NCBI RefSeq assembly: GCF_002906575.1
Contig: NZ_CP026309.1
Coordinates: 2,666,001 to 2,730,000 of the forward strand
Source: Salinigranum rubrum
GTDB lineage: Archaea; Halobacteriota; Halobacteria; Halobacteriales; Haloferacaceae
Direction: 5' to 3'
DNA: 64,000 bases
Shown: one piece after another, positions 42,217 through 51,461 of the stretch
Layout of the letters: each line of letters begins with the position of its first letter
How positions within the stretch are numbered: position 1 is the stretch's first letter
Program-made: the position numbers and the translations under genes
The notes under the pieces: generated by a model
What the model was told of the DNA's origin: nothing
What the model saw: only the letters and a program-made list of their open reading frames with translations
Database searches by the model: none

Positions 42217-42278
42217 CTGCGTTCGAAGAGCTGGAACGCGGTGACATTGTCTGGGTGACCGACCCGGTCGAAGTCTAA
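42213..42278 (+). pseudogene. Truncated PemK/MazF-like toxin start
   Basis: The frame reads MTAFEELERGDIVWVTDPVEV and stops. ERGDIVWVxDP is the N-terminal strand of PemK/MazF RNases. The remaining 90 or so residues are gone, so no active toxin is made here. Confidence 0.6.
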
Positions 42279-42348
42279 GTCGATGAGACTCTCATAGGAG
42301 GGGAGCGCGCGGGAAAACACTAAGGCGAGATGGTGTTTCAAGTTCCGC

Positions 42349-43695
42349 ATGCCTTCGACTCAAGCGGTCATCGAACAGTGTGAGGCGGACGACATCGCTC
42401 TCGTCCGCGTGCTCTACACCGATAGTGGAGGCGTGACCCGCGGACGGGTCGTGCCGGCGAACGATATTGAGGGAGTGCTCACAGAGGGGGCGAACCTGGC
42501 ACAGGTCCAGCAGGCGTTCACAGCGACGGAGGTCCCCGTGCCCGACTCAGCAGTCGGTGGTCCCGTCGGCGAGGTACGCCTGATTCCGGACCCGGATACG
42601 TTCACGACGCTTCCGTACGCAGACCGTGGTGCTGTGATGTTGGCGAACCTCCACGAACTCGACGGTGACTACTGGGCGTACGACCCGCGGTCGAACCTCG
42701 TGGAGTTTCTGGAGGAGTTCCCCTACGAAGCGGTCAGCGCGTTCGAGAGCGAGTTCTACCTCGCGAAAGAGACCGACGAGGGCCGTGAGACGTTCGACCA
42801 GAGCGGCTGTTTCGCCGCCGACGGAATGCAGAACACCCACGACCTGATCCTCGAGATGGTCGACGCCCTCCGGGCACAGGGAATGGAGTTGGCCACGTAC
42901 TACCCCGAGTACGGCCCTGGTCAGCAGGAACTCGTCGTGAAGCACTCCCCGGGGATTACCGCTGCGGACCAGCACATCCTGTTCAAACTCACCGTGAAGG
43001 CGGTCGCAGAACGCCACGGCTTGAGCGCGGTCTTCTCGCCGAAACCGTTCAAAAACAAGCCCGGAAGCGGTTGTCACCTGCATATCTCGCTGTGGGACGG
43101 CGACGACAACGTGTTCTACGACCCGGACGCAGAGAGCCGGTACGGGGTGAGCGGGACAGCACGACACTTCATCGGTGGAATCCTCGAACACGGACCGGCA
43201 ATCCTGGCGCTAACCGCGCCCTCGGTCGTCTCGTACACGCGACTGCAACCACACTCGTGGGCCTCGGCGTTCACCTGCTGGGGTCACGATAACCGGGAGG
43301 CGATGGTCCGAATCCCGTCGGCGTCGGCGTCGAACCCCGAGGGCTCGACACGGATCGAGTTCAAGGCCATCGACAACACCGCCAATCCGTACCACGCGCT
43401 CGTCGCACTCCTCGCGGCCGGACAAGACGGCATCGACCGTGAGATCGACCCAGGTGCCCCGCTCGAAGCGGACCCGTCGGCACTATCGAACGCAGAGCGA
43501 GCCGAGCGCGGAATCGAACGGTATCCGGAGACGCTCGCGGGCGCGCTCGATGCGCTGGAGGCCGACGACGTGCTCCGTGAGGCGCTCGGTGAGCCGCTCC
43601 ACGCGTCGTATCTCGCCGTGAAGCGGTACCTTTGGAATCAGTTCAACAGCTCCGTCACCGACTGGGAACTGGAGCACCAGACGGACCCGTTCTGA
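42349..43695 (+). CDS. Glutamine-synthetase-like gamma-glutamyl ligase (GS-III/PuuA/FluG-like)
   Basis: The 448-residue protein has the GS beta-grasp N-domain and catalytic domain. Visible motifs are ESEFYLAK (metal Glu), GPGQQELVVKHSP, the ATP-site GSGCHLHISLW and RIEFKAIDNTANPYHALVAL near the C-terminus. This branch ligates glutamate to amines rather than ammonia. With the aminotransferase, hydrolases and Pot importer around it, gamma-glutamylation of an imported amine is the best guess. Ammonia assimilation is less likely. Confidence 0.82.
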   Translation: MPSTQAVIEQCEADDIALVRVLYTDSGGVTRGRVVPANDIEGVLTEGANLAQVQQAFTATEVPVPDSAVGGPVGEVRLIPDPDTFTTLPYADRGAVMLANLHELDGDYWAYDPRSNLVEFLEEFPYEAVSAFESEFYLAKETDEGRETFDQSGCFAADGMQNTHDLILEMVDALRAQGMELATYYPEYGPGQQELVVKHSPGITAADQHILFKLTVKAVAERHGLSAVFSPKPFKNKPGSGCHLHISLWDGDDNVFYDPDAESRYGVSGTARHFIGGILEHGPAILALTAPSVVSYTRLQPHSWASAFTCWGHDNREAMVRIPSASASNPEGSTRIEFKAIDNTANPYHALVALLAAGQDGIDREIDPGAPLEADPSALSNAERAERGIERYPETLAGALDALEADDVLREALGEPLHASYLAVKRYLWNQFNSSVTDWELEHQTDPF

Positions 43696-43719
43696 GGAGT
43701 CGAGTCGCAGTGGCTCGCC

Positions 43720-44532
43720 TCACAGCACGCCAGCAGGACGGGTTCGGTACCCGAGAATGGACGCGTGTCCGTCGCTGGAGGACAGTGCGGGGACGAACGC
43801 CTCGTCGGCGGTCATCGGCTCGTCGTCGCGTTCGGCGTACACCGTCCCGGCTTCGACCCACTCGAAGTTCTCTGCCAGGAACCGATACTCGCTTTCGGGC
43901 TCTTTTTCGATGATGTCGGTCACCTCGTAGAGGATCGTCTCCGTCCCCGTCTCCGCGATGGAGACATCGGATTCGAGGGCTCCTGTCGCTGCGAGGAACG
44001 ATTCGATACACAGGACCGCATTGTCAGCGGCCTGGTCCGTCCCTTGCAACCCCGCTTCGACGTCGAGGAAGCCGTGGTCCACGCACCGCCCCGACGAGAG
44101 GCCGGTGGTGTCCAGCACGGCCGAGACGTTCATTCGTCTGAACAGCCGGCGCTTTGCGGGTGTGGGGTCCGCTAGGACGCCGAACGGCTCCGCGTACGAC
44201 CGAGTCGAGTGGATACCAAGCGGGGTACAACCCTCGACCGCTTCGAGAAGCTCCACGGCCAGTCGTTCCTCGTGGATATCGCTCTCGGGGTCCCCCGGCA
44301 ACACACGATTCAGGTCCCGCTCGACGTATCGACTCCCACGGGAGAGTGCCTCCTCGTTTGCGACGACGAACCGGACTGGGCGGTCGAGGTCGGGGTCGCG
44401 TTCGAGGAACCTGTCGATGGCCACCTGGCCGCACGGTTCGTCGCCGTGTACACCGCCCACGACCGCAATCGCCGGGGTACCCGACCCGAGTGTCTCGACT
44501 CGCACACTGGCGATGGTGTGAGAGCGACACAA
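43720..44532 (-). CDS. AspA/AstE-family zinc amidohydrolase
   Basis: The 270-residue protein has the zinc site as GGVHGDEPCG (His29 and Glu32) and the third ligand His108 (LGIHST). RDLNRVLPGDP is the substrate-binding Arg/Asn motif. Family members remove acyl groups from amino acids (succinylglutamate, acetylaspartate, acetyl-diaminobutyrate). It is convergent with the ligase gene and divergent from the aminotransferase gene, so it likely handles an acylated intermediate of the same route. The exact substrate is unknown. Confidence 0.8.
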   Translation of the reverse strand: MCRSHTIASVRVETLGSGTPAIAVVGGVHGDEPCGQVAIDRFLERDPDLDRPVRFVVANEEALSRGSRYVERDLNRVLPGDPESDIHEERLAVELLEAVEGCTPLGIHSTRSYAEPFGVLADPTPAKRRLFRRMNVSAVLDTTGLSSGRCVDHGFLDVEAGLQGTDQAADNAVLCIESFLAATGALESDVSIAETGTETILYEVTDIIEKEPESEYRFLAENFEWVEAGTVYAERDDEPMTADEAFVPALSSSDGHASILGYRTRPAGVL

Positions 44533-44598
44533 AAGGTTATGGGTCGGAGGGGATCACGTGGGCGACCGATTTATTGATTCGTCTACTGCATCTGTGCC

Positions 44599-45918
44599 AT
44601 GACCCGAGAGCGCGACCTTCTTGAGCGCGACACGGACGTCCTCTCCGATGCGATGAAGATCCGGTTCTTCCCGTTCGTCATGGAGACGCAGGAGGGATCG
44701 ACACTCACCGGGGTAGACGGAGACACACTCGTCGACTTCACCGCGTCGTGGGCGGTGGCGAACACGGGCTACCGACACCCGCTCGTCTGTGAACGAATAA
44801 CGGCGCAACTCGACCGGGCCGCGACGAACTCGGTCCTCTCAGTTCCGCACGAACCGGTGATCGCGCTCGCCGAACGACTCCGTGATCTTCTCGACGCCGA
44901 GTTCGAGACGAAGGTCTGGTTCGGTCACTCGGGGTCCGAAGCGGGCGAGCTGATCTCGAAGGCGCTTCCGGCAGCGGGCGAGGGGAACACGGTCATCACC
45001 TTCGAGGGGTCGTACCACGGCATCACAGCCGGCGCGGCGACCATCTCTGGACACAGTGCGCTCGCGGGGTTCGACGCCGACACCGTCGTGACCCTCCCGT
45101 TTCCGGATCGGTATCGCGCTCGTCTCGACAGCGTCGACGAAGAAGAACTCACTAAGCGCTCGCTCGCCAGTGTCGAGTCGGCCCTTCGAGATCACGACGT
45201 CGCCGGTATCGTCACTGAACCGCTGCAGAGCGACGGCGGGCTGCTCGTCCCTCCAGATGGGTTCCTCGAAGGACTCTCGGACCTCTGCACCGAGTACGGG
45301 GCGTATCTCGTCGTCGACGAGGTCAAGGCGGGGCTGGGCCGGACGGGCGAGTTGTTCGCTCACCAGCACGCCGATATCGAGCCCGACGCGGTCGTCATCG
45401 GGAAACCGCTCGGGAGTGGACTGCCGATCAGCGCGGTCGTCGGTCGGGCCGACCTCGTGGACTTCGAGCCCGCAGGACACATGATGACCACGGCCGCCGC
45501 CCCGCTCCCGGTCGCCGCAGCACACGCCACGCTGGACGTCATCGAGGACGAAAGACTCACGGAGCGTGCACGACGGCTCGGGGCGCGCCTCCGCGCGTCG
45601 CTTGAGGGCCTCGCCGAGGAGTCACCGGTCGTCGGTGACGTCCGTGGTCGTGGGCTCATGCACGGTGTCGAACTCGTCTCCGCCGAGGGCCACGCCCCCG
45701 ACTCGGAGCTCGCCGCGAAGACCTGCCTCTGGGCCCGGAAGCACGGCCTCGCTGTCTTCTACGTCGGTATGGAGTCGAACGTCCTCGAACTGACGCCACC
45801 ACTCACCATCTCCGAGACGGAGCTGGACCGTGGGTGCGAACTGCTCGCGGCCGCGATCGCCGATGCACGGACGAAGACGCTCGATTCAGAACTCCTAGAG
45901 CGATACGCGGGCTGGTGA
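44599..45918 (+). CDS. Class III aminotransferase (PLP)
   Basis: The 439-residue enzyme has the omega-aminotransferase pattern: SGSEAGELISKAL (PLP phosphate region, about residues 111-123), GSYHGITAGA, the PLP-ring Asp in VVDEVKAGLGRTG (Asp240) and the Schiff-base Lys269 in VIGKPLGSG. Class III enzymes move terminal amino groups such as those of putrescine, GABA or ornithine. Only 66 bases separate it from the divergent AspA/AstE gene. Substrate assignment is inferred from the cluster. Confidence 0.88.
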   Translation: MTRERDLLERDTDVLSDAMKIRFFPFVMETQEGSTLTGVDGDTLVDFTASWAVANTGYRHPLVCERITAQLDRAATNSVLSVPHEPVIALAERLRDLLDAEFETKVWFGHSGSEAGELISKALPAAGEGNTVITFEGSYHGITAGAATISGHSALAGFDADTVVTLPFPDRYRARLDSVDEEELTKRSLASVESALRDHDVAGIVTEPLQSDGGLLVPPDGFLEGLSDLCTEYGAYLVVDEVKAGLGRTGELFAHQHADIEPDAVVIGKPLGSGLPISAVVGRADLVDFEPAGHMMTTAAAPLPVAAAHATLDVIEDERLTERARRLGARLRASLEGLAEESPVVGDVRGRGLMHGVELVSAEGHAPDSELAAKTCLWARKHGLAVFYVGMESNVLELTPPLTISETELDRGCELLAAAIADARTKTLDSELLERYAGW

Positions 45919-46054
45919 GTGGTCGCGGTGTCGAGAGCGCGAGGCTGAGCGTCGGGGACGGCACTACGAGTACCGAGAACGAGCGCGGACGTGAACGCGG
46001 ACTCGGGAGACCAGCGACGCGAGGCTTCAAGTCCCGAGTCACACATCGTCACGT

Positions 46055-47155
46055 ATGACCATTGCAGGGGTCGTCGACTCCACACCACTGATCGACAATC
46101 ATGCACACGCGGTCGAGCCACAATCGGTGGAAACGATCCGCGAGGCGTTTAGCACGTTCTTCACCGAGGGCGAACTCTCCCCGCACCACGCCCGACACAC
46201 GCTGAACTACCGGGCGGCTCTGTCGCTCTTGAACTCCCACTTCGGGACGGACGACGAGGCGGAGCTCCTGCGCCGTCGTTCGGAGGTCGACCTCGAGTCG
46301 TACAGCAAGGAACTCATCGGCCAGACGGGGACGGAGGTCATCCTGGCCGACGATGGCTTTCCCGACCTCTCACCGACGGAGTTCCAGGCGTACACGGACG
46401 CCGACGTCCGCCCTATCCTCCGTATCGAACCCGTCATCGAGGAACTCATCGACGGCCACGACACGTTCGAGGACGTGGTCGACGAGTTCGAGACGACCGT
46501 GACGGAGGCGCTGGCCGGCGACCACGTGGCACTGAAGTCCATCGTCGCCTACCGGACCGGCCTGAACGTCGGTGCGCCCGAGCGCAGTGACGCTCGGGAA
46601 GCCTTCGATACACTCGGAGACGCTTGGGACGGTCGCCTGGAATCGAAGCCGCTCGTCGACTTCTTCCTGCACAGAGCCTGTACCCTCGCCGGAGCTGCGG
46701 ACGCCCCTGTCCAGCTCCACACCGGCTTCGGCGACGCCGACGCTCATCCACACTTCGTCGACCCGACGTATCTCTACGACCTGCTGCGGACACACCGCGA
46801 GACGCCCGTCGTCCTTCTGCACGCGAGTTACCCGTACGTCCGCCAAGCTGGGTACGTGACCTCGACGTTCGAGGAGGCGTATCTCGACGTCTCGCTGGCC
46901 CTTCCGTTCGCACAGAACGGCGTCGAACCGCTGCTCCGACAGGTGTTCGAGGTGACGCCGACGAGCAAGGTCATGTACGGGAGCGACGCGTTCTGCATTC
47001 CCGAACTCTACGTACTCGCCGCGGACCGCATCCGGGCCGACCTCACCACGGTACTGGAGGACCTCGTGGCTGAGGGGTTCCTCGACGAACAGTACGCCGA
47101 GACGGTGGCGCGGAACGTGCTCCGTCAGAACGCGCACTCGCTATACGGCCTCTGA
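46055..47155 (+). CDS. Amidohydrolase, FluG N-domain-like
   Basis: The 366-residue TIM-barrel hydrolase opens with the metal motif DNHAHAVEP. It continues with the barrel motifs LRIEPVIEELIDGHD, VQLHTGFGDADAH and VVLLHASYPY, and the C-terminal YGSDAF. Together with a GS-like ligase this matches the two halves of FluG-type proteins, where an amidohydrolase is paired with GS-III. It may cleave a gamma-glutamyl amide or a related product. It follows the aminotransferase on the same strand. Confidence 0.8.
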   Translation: MTIAGVVDSTPLIDNHAHAVEPQSVETIREAFSTFFTEGELSPHHARHTLNYRAALSLLNSHFGTDDEAELLRRRSEVDLESYSKELIGQTGTEVILADDGFPDLSPTEFQAYTDADVRPILRIEPVIEELIDGHDTFEDVVDEFETTVTEALAGDHVALKSIVAYRTGLNVGAPERSDAREAFDTLGDAWDGRLESKPLVDFFLHRACTLAGAADAPVQLHTGFGDADAHPHFVDPTYLYDLLRTHRETPVVLLHASYPYVRQAGYVTSTFEEAYLDVSLALPFAQNGVEPLLRQVFEVTPTSKVMYGSDAFCIPELYVLAADRIRADLTTVLEDLVAEGFLDEQYAETVARNVLRQNAHSLYGL

Positions 47156-47320
47156 GACGACTCACTCTCGTCTGCGGGCTGTTCGTGTTTGTCAAGCTAC
47201 AAGCCCCCGACGATATGTCCGTCATTGGCCGTGGCGTGACACATGCCGCTAGGGCCACGGTACGGAGCGGCGGTCGCCACTCTCGGGGACGGTCGTCGCG
47301 GTGACGGCCTCGGGAGGGCG

Positions 47321-48850
47321 TCACTCGGCGTCGACGATCCCGAGCTCTCGGAGCGTCAGTTCGAGCATCACCTTCGCTCCCTCGACGACCTGGTCTCGTT
47401 CCACATACTCGAGCGCCTCGTGTGAGAGTCCCCCCGCAGGGCCGTACTCGACGAGCGTCGGAATCCGAGTCCCATGATAGAGGAACGCGGCGTCCGTCGC
47501 CCCAGGTGCGACGTCCACGCCGGGGTCGAATCCGAGCCGGCTGGCCGTCGTCGTCGCCGCCGTCCGCACCAACGGGTGGTCCGTCGCCGCCTCGGTCGAA
47601 CCGGCCAGCGCCACCGGGGGGAAGAAGTTGTCGTCGGGCACGCGTGCGTCGAACGTGACGTCCGGGGCCGCCTCGGCCGCGACCGATTCGACGCGGTCGA
47701 CGAGACGGCCGCAGATGTCGTCGACTCCTTTGGGGAAGTCGGTCCACCGTGGCAGGCGGATATCGAGCGTCGCCTCACACCAGTCGGGGACCGAGTTGAG
47801 ACCGCTGCGCTCTACCCGTCGGCTGTCGGCCTCGACGGCTTCGACACCGCCACCGACGACGGTTGTCCCCGGTGCAACCGTCAACCGTCCGAGGACGTCC
47901 TCGTCGACGAATATCTCGCCGAGCCGAGCAGGCAGACCCTCCTCCAGCGCGACCAGCGCACGCGACATTCCGAGGACGGCGTTCGTCCCGAGTTCCGGTG
48001 TCGACGCGTGAGCGGCCGTCCCCGTCGCTTCGAGGACGACCCACGCGAGCCCACGGTGGCCGATGACCGGCACGAACCCGTACGACCCTTCCAAGACGAC
48101 CGCCGTGAAGTCAGCCAGTGAGTCGTAGCGGTTACCGAGCCAGTTCTCGCCCCCGTGCCAGCCGACCATCTCCTTGACGCCGATCTGGTAAACCTCCTCG
48201 TCGACGAGGTGGCCGTGGACGAGGTCACCGCCCAGTCGCGTGTCTGTCGCCCCGAGCGCGGCCTGTAGCCCGAGCAGACTCCCGACGAGGCAGACGCTCG
48301 ACGACTTGTTGTCGTAGACGCCCCGACCGACAAGGACCGGCGCGGACGCACGGTCGCGCAGTCGCCACACGCGGGCCATCTTCTCCCGTATCTCCCGGGT
48401 GTAGCGCTCCCCGTCGAGTTCGATATCGATCGTCGTCCCACCACGCCAGTGGACCGTCCCCTCGGTCACAGTGAACGGGTCGTCGTTCGGCCACGCGGTC
48501 GGGTCGCCTGCCGGGACGACATCGGTGTGGCTGGTGCAGACGAACCCTCCGTCACCGGCTCCGTTGACGATCGTATACAGGTTCTCCCGGGGCGCGTCGA
48601 CGTAGTCGTGCTCGGGGTGAATCCGCTGTGTCTCGACGTGGAACCCCGGTGCGTCGAGCGTAGCGTCGAGCTGGTCGGACAGCACTCCGACGGGCGTCTC
48701 GGGGTCGTCACTCACACCCTCCTCACCTGAGAGTCCGGGACGTCCCACGAGTGCGTCGAGAAACGACAGCAGCAGGTCGGTGTTCGCGTCGATCCACTCG
48801 GTTCCGGCGTCGAGCACCGTCTGCTCCGTCGACGTGAGGCCTTCGTTCAT
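47321..48850 (-). CDS. M20-family metallopeptidase/deacylase
   Basis: The 509-residue protein starts at 48850, its ATG overlapping the previous stop (ATGA). Metal and catalytic motifs are TSHTDVVPAGD (His and catalytic Asp), GRGVYDNKSS (bridging Asp) and VDEEVYQIG (Glu-Glu). A dimerisation insert lies near residues 250-390. It resembles ArgE/DapE-like deacylases. Being last in the Pot operon, it probably trims an acylated or peptidic form of the imported substrate. Confidence 0.85.
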   Translation of the reverse strand: MNEGLTSTEQTVLDAGTEWIDANTDLLLSFLDALVGRPGLSGEEGVSDDPETPVGVLSDQLDATLDAPGFHVETQRIHPEHDYVDAPRENLYTIVNGAGDGGFVCTSHTDVVPAGDPTAWPNDDPFTVTEGTVHWRGGTTIDIELDGERYTREIREKMARVWRLRDRASAPVLVGRGVYDNKSSSVCLVGSLLGLQAALGATDTRLGGDLVHGHLVDEEVYQIGVKEMVGWHGGENWLGNRYDSLADFTAVVLEGSYGFVPVIGHRGLAWVVLEATGTAAHASTPELGTNAVLGMSRALVALEEGLPARLGEIFVDEDVLGRLTVAPGTTVVGGGVEAVEADSRRVERSGLNSVPDWCEATLDIRLPRWTDFPKGVDDICGRLVDRVESVAAEAAPDVTFDARVPDDNFFPPVALAGSTEAATDHPLVRTAATTTASRLGFDPGVDVAPGATDAAFLYHGTRIPTLVEYGPAGGLSHEALEYVERDQVVEGAKVMLELTLRELGIVDAE

Positions 48851-49809
48851 TCGTTGTCGAACGGGCGCGTCCGTGGTTTGTATGCGCTTCCATTGTCCCA
48901 TGCCCCGGTCTCGAGGTCGTGGCTGTCGAGCCAGGCGAGTGCGTCGTCGACATCTCGTGTCGGCGTCACCAGCAAGAGTCCACCGTCGCGGTGGTCGTCC
49001 GCACGCACGAGGCCGGCGTGGATGGCCGCCTCGGGCTGGAGGTGGTAACCCCGCCAGCCGAACGAACGGTACGAGTCCCGGATGAGCAGGTATCGCCTGT
49101 CGCTCGACCCGCGCGTGAGCCGCCCTGCCAGCGTCGTGAAGTGGCCGACGTCCCAGTTCAGACGCCGGAAGTACTCGGGATCATCCCACCGAGTGAGAAG
49201 TGCGACAAGGTTGTACTTATGACCCAGGAGGCTCGCGGGAGCGAGGGTCTGCGTGAGGTTGTAGTTGAGTATCAGTTGCGCGTGTATCGTGTCGTCACAG
49301 ACTGCCTCGAGGAGGTCGTCGAACCTGTCTGCGGTCAACTGGACCGCGTCGGCGGCGTCGTCGCTCCGACACGCCGGAACGGGAATGGCCGTAAGCGCCC
49401 CATCGCTCGCCGCCTCGCACGCGACGACGAGGCCGTGTGGACTCGTCCCTCCCTCGTCCTCGACGGTGGCGAGGTCGTACGCGAAGTGGTCGTGCGGATA
49501 CCACAGCCCAGCACGGGCCGGAGGGACCTCTCCGGCGGCGACCGCCTCGCGGACGGCGGCGAGCCGGGCTTCGTTCCGGGGCTCCAGCGTCGTGCCTGCA
49601 GCTGCTGCCACGGCGTCGACGGAGACCGGTACCCCGTCACGTTCGGTCTGCCCGTACGCGTGCAGGAGGTACGTCAGGGCGTACGCGCCGCAGACCATGT
49701 CCTTCTGGTCGCGTAGTACCCGGTAGGCCTCGTGGACGGCCGGGAACCCGGCTGGGAGCGCGACGTCGAGATCGATCGGCGGATACGTCGGTGGGGGGTC
49801 TCGGTCCAT
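48847..49809 (-). CDS. C39-like papain-fold protein (DUF6885-like)
   Basis: The 320-residue soluble protein has a likely catalytic Cys in QKDMVCGAYALTYLLHAYG (about residues 35-53) and a His in WDVGHFTTLAG near 243, the order of papain-like/C39 peptidases. From memory it resembles a family labelled DUF6885. It is coupled to the M20 gene and may be a peptidase or amidase for the same substrate; activity is unproven. Confidence 0.55.
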   Translation of the reverse strand: MDRDPPPTYPPIDLDVALPAGFPAVHEAYRVLRDQKDMVCGAYALTYLLHAYGQTERDGVPVSVDAVAAAAGTTLEPRNEARLAAVREAVAAGEVPPARAGLWYPHDHFAYDLATVEDEGGTSPHGLVVACEAASDGALTAIPVPACRSDDAADAVQLTADRFDDLLEAVCDDTIHAQLILNYNLTQTLAPASLLGHKYNLVALLTRWDDPEYFRRLNWDVGHFTTLAGRLTRGSSDRRYLLIRDSYRSFGWRGYHLQPEAAIHAGLVRADDHRDGGLLLVTPTRDVDDALAWLDSHDLETGAWDNGSAYKPRTRPFDNE

Positions 49810-49970
49810 CAGTCGCCTCGAATCGGTGTGGCTCTGGACCCCGGGGTAATCGACGGGTCGGGACGGTCGGTGACGGGTGAACGGTCGTGATTCATCGTAT
49901 TGTCGGGAAGACGGTGCGGTGAGAGGCGGTTCACTGTGGGTGACGATACGACGGTCGGGGACGGTGGCGG

Positions 49971-49989
49971 GGTTCGAGTGATTCGAACC
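49971..49989. promoter_or_regulatory. Inverted repeat GGTTCGA-GTGAT-TCGAACC
   Basis: Perfect 7-bp arms lie in the 204-base gap between potD and the gene at 48847. It could be a terminator-like or attenuating hairpin or an operator. Confidence 0.35.
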
Positions 49990-50013
49990 GAGCGGAAGAC
50001 CGCGATCGGACGC

Positions 50014-51309
50014 TTACGACGAAGCCTGCTGTCTGGCACGTTCCCAGGTCTCAACCCACTTGTCCTCCTCGATGGGGTAGTAGTCGATCGAGTTGGCGAT
50101 GATGTCGTCGAGGCTGTCGAGTTGGAGCGTTTGGATCTGGTTCTCCGTGAGGAACTCTCGTGCGGCGTCGTTCGCCGGCGGCGACTTGCGGAGTTCGGTC
50201 CAAGCGATGTTCGCCTGGCCCTCCTTCGAGGCTGCCCACTTGAAGAACGCGTTCGTCGTGTTCTGCTGTTCTTCGGTCTCGGCCTGGGTTGTCATCGTCA
50301 TCCCTTCCACCCAGAACAGTCCCCCGAGCCCGGGGTTGGGCTGGAACCGGAACTTGTCGGTCCCCAGGCCGGCCTCGACGGTCTTCAACTGGGCGTAGTT
50401 GAACAGGAAGCCGTCGAACAGATAGACCGTCTCGTTTATCAGCGGACGGTTGGCCTCGTTCGCCGACGCGGGCAGCAGCCGGGCGTTCGAGAGCAGCTCC
50501 GCTGCGGCGTCTTCGACTTTCGCCATGTCCTCCTCCGGGAGGCCGTACACCTTCTCTGCGGTCACATCGCCGTCGATAGAGATCTCGCCCTCCTCGATGA
50601 GGTACAGCGCGACTTTCGGGCCGGCCCACAGCGGGAGGCTGAAGATCTCGTACCGGTCGGCGTACTTGTCGTCCCAGAGGACGCTCCAGGACTGGACCTC
50701 CTCGGCGGAGACCTGGTCCTTGTTATAGATGAGGCCGCTGATCCCCCACCGGGGTGGGATGCCGTAGCGGGTGTCGTCGTAGAACATCGAGCGGTGATTC
50801 CGGACGCCCTCGGGCATGTTCGACAACTCTTCGGAGAACAGGTCCTCGTCGACGGGTCGAGCGAGTCCCGCCTCGCCCAGCCGCTGGACCCAGACGGTGT
50901 CGGGGACGATGAACTGGTAGTCACCCCCACCCTGGATGTTCTGGAAGCCCTGCAGGTCGCTCCCGATGAAGTCCGTCGAGACGGACAGATCCGTCTGGTT
51001 CTGGAACCGCCCAGTCACGCTCGGGACGTCCCAACCGGACCACGTCAGCCCCTGGATGCTGTCGGCGAACGGCCCCTCGACGCCGAAGTACGACTCGCCG
51101 GACATCCCGTCCCCGCCGGCCGTGCTCGTTCCCCCGCTCTCGGTGGCTTCGCCGCCCGATTCGGTCGCTGTACTCCCGCCCCCCGACCCCGACTCTGACT
51201 CCCCTCCAGAGCCGTTACTGCTACACCCCGCGAGCCCCGCGATCCCCGCGAGTCCGATTCCCTTCAGTATCTTTCGCCGCGTCCGCCAGTCCATCTCGTC
51301 GTGGCTCAT
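50014..51309 (-). CDS. potD: PotD-type substrate-binding lipoprotein
   Basis: The 431-residue protein has a Tat signal and lipobox (RTRRKILKGIGLAGIAG, then LAGC), a Gly/Ser/Thr linker, and a periplasmic-binding fold. Segments such as SGWDVPSVTGRFQNQTDLSV, PPRWGISGLIYNKDQV and NETVYLFDGFLFNYAQL recall PotD/PotF. It would capture the ligand outside the cell for the ABC permease. It has its own TATA (ATTATAAG at 51331-51338, about 27 bases upstream), consistent with extra expression of the binding protein. Confidence 0.85.
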   Translation of the reverse strand: MSHDEMDWRTRRKILKGIGLAGIAGLAGCSSNGSGGESESGSGGGSTATESGGEATESGGTSTAGGDGMSGESYFGVEGPFADSIQGLTWSGWDVPSVTGRFQNQTDLSVSTDFIGSDLQGFQNIQGGGDYQFIVPDTVWVQRLGEAGLARPVDEDLFSEELSNMPEGVRNHRSMFYDDTRYGIPPRWGISGLIYNKDQVSAEEVQSWSVLWDDKYADRYEIFSLPLWAGPKVALYLIEEGEISIDGDVTAEKVYGLPEEDMAKVEDAAAELLSNARLLPASANEANRPLINETVYLFDGFLFNYAQLKTVEAGLGTDKFRFQPNPGLGGLFWVEGMTMTTQAETEEQQNTTNAFFKWAASKEGQANIAWTELRKSPPANDAAREFLTENQIQTLQLDSLDDIIANSIDYYPIEEDKWVETWERARQQASS

Positions 51310-51330
51310 AGTCACATGTTCTCAAGCCCC

Positions 51331-51338
51331 ATTATAAG
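51331..51338 (-). promoter_or_regulatory. TATA box of potD
   Basis: On the minus strand CTTATAAT lies about 22-29 bases before the ATG at 51309, fitting a leaderless transcript. Confidence 0.45.
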
Positions 51339-51461
51339 TATTTGTTCACCGGAAGGTGTGAAATATCGATGTAAATCGGTGCACGTGAGGACGGGATGGG
51401 CGTTAGTCGGGTTCCGTCGGCGAAAGGTGGACGATGACGGAGGCGGTGTCGTGCGTCCGCG

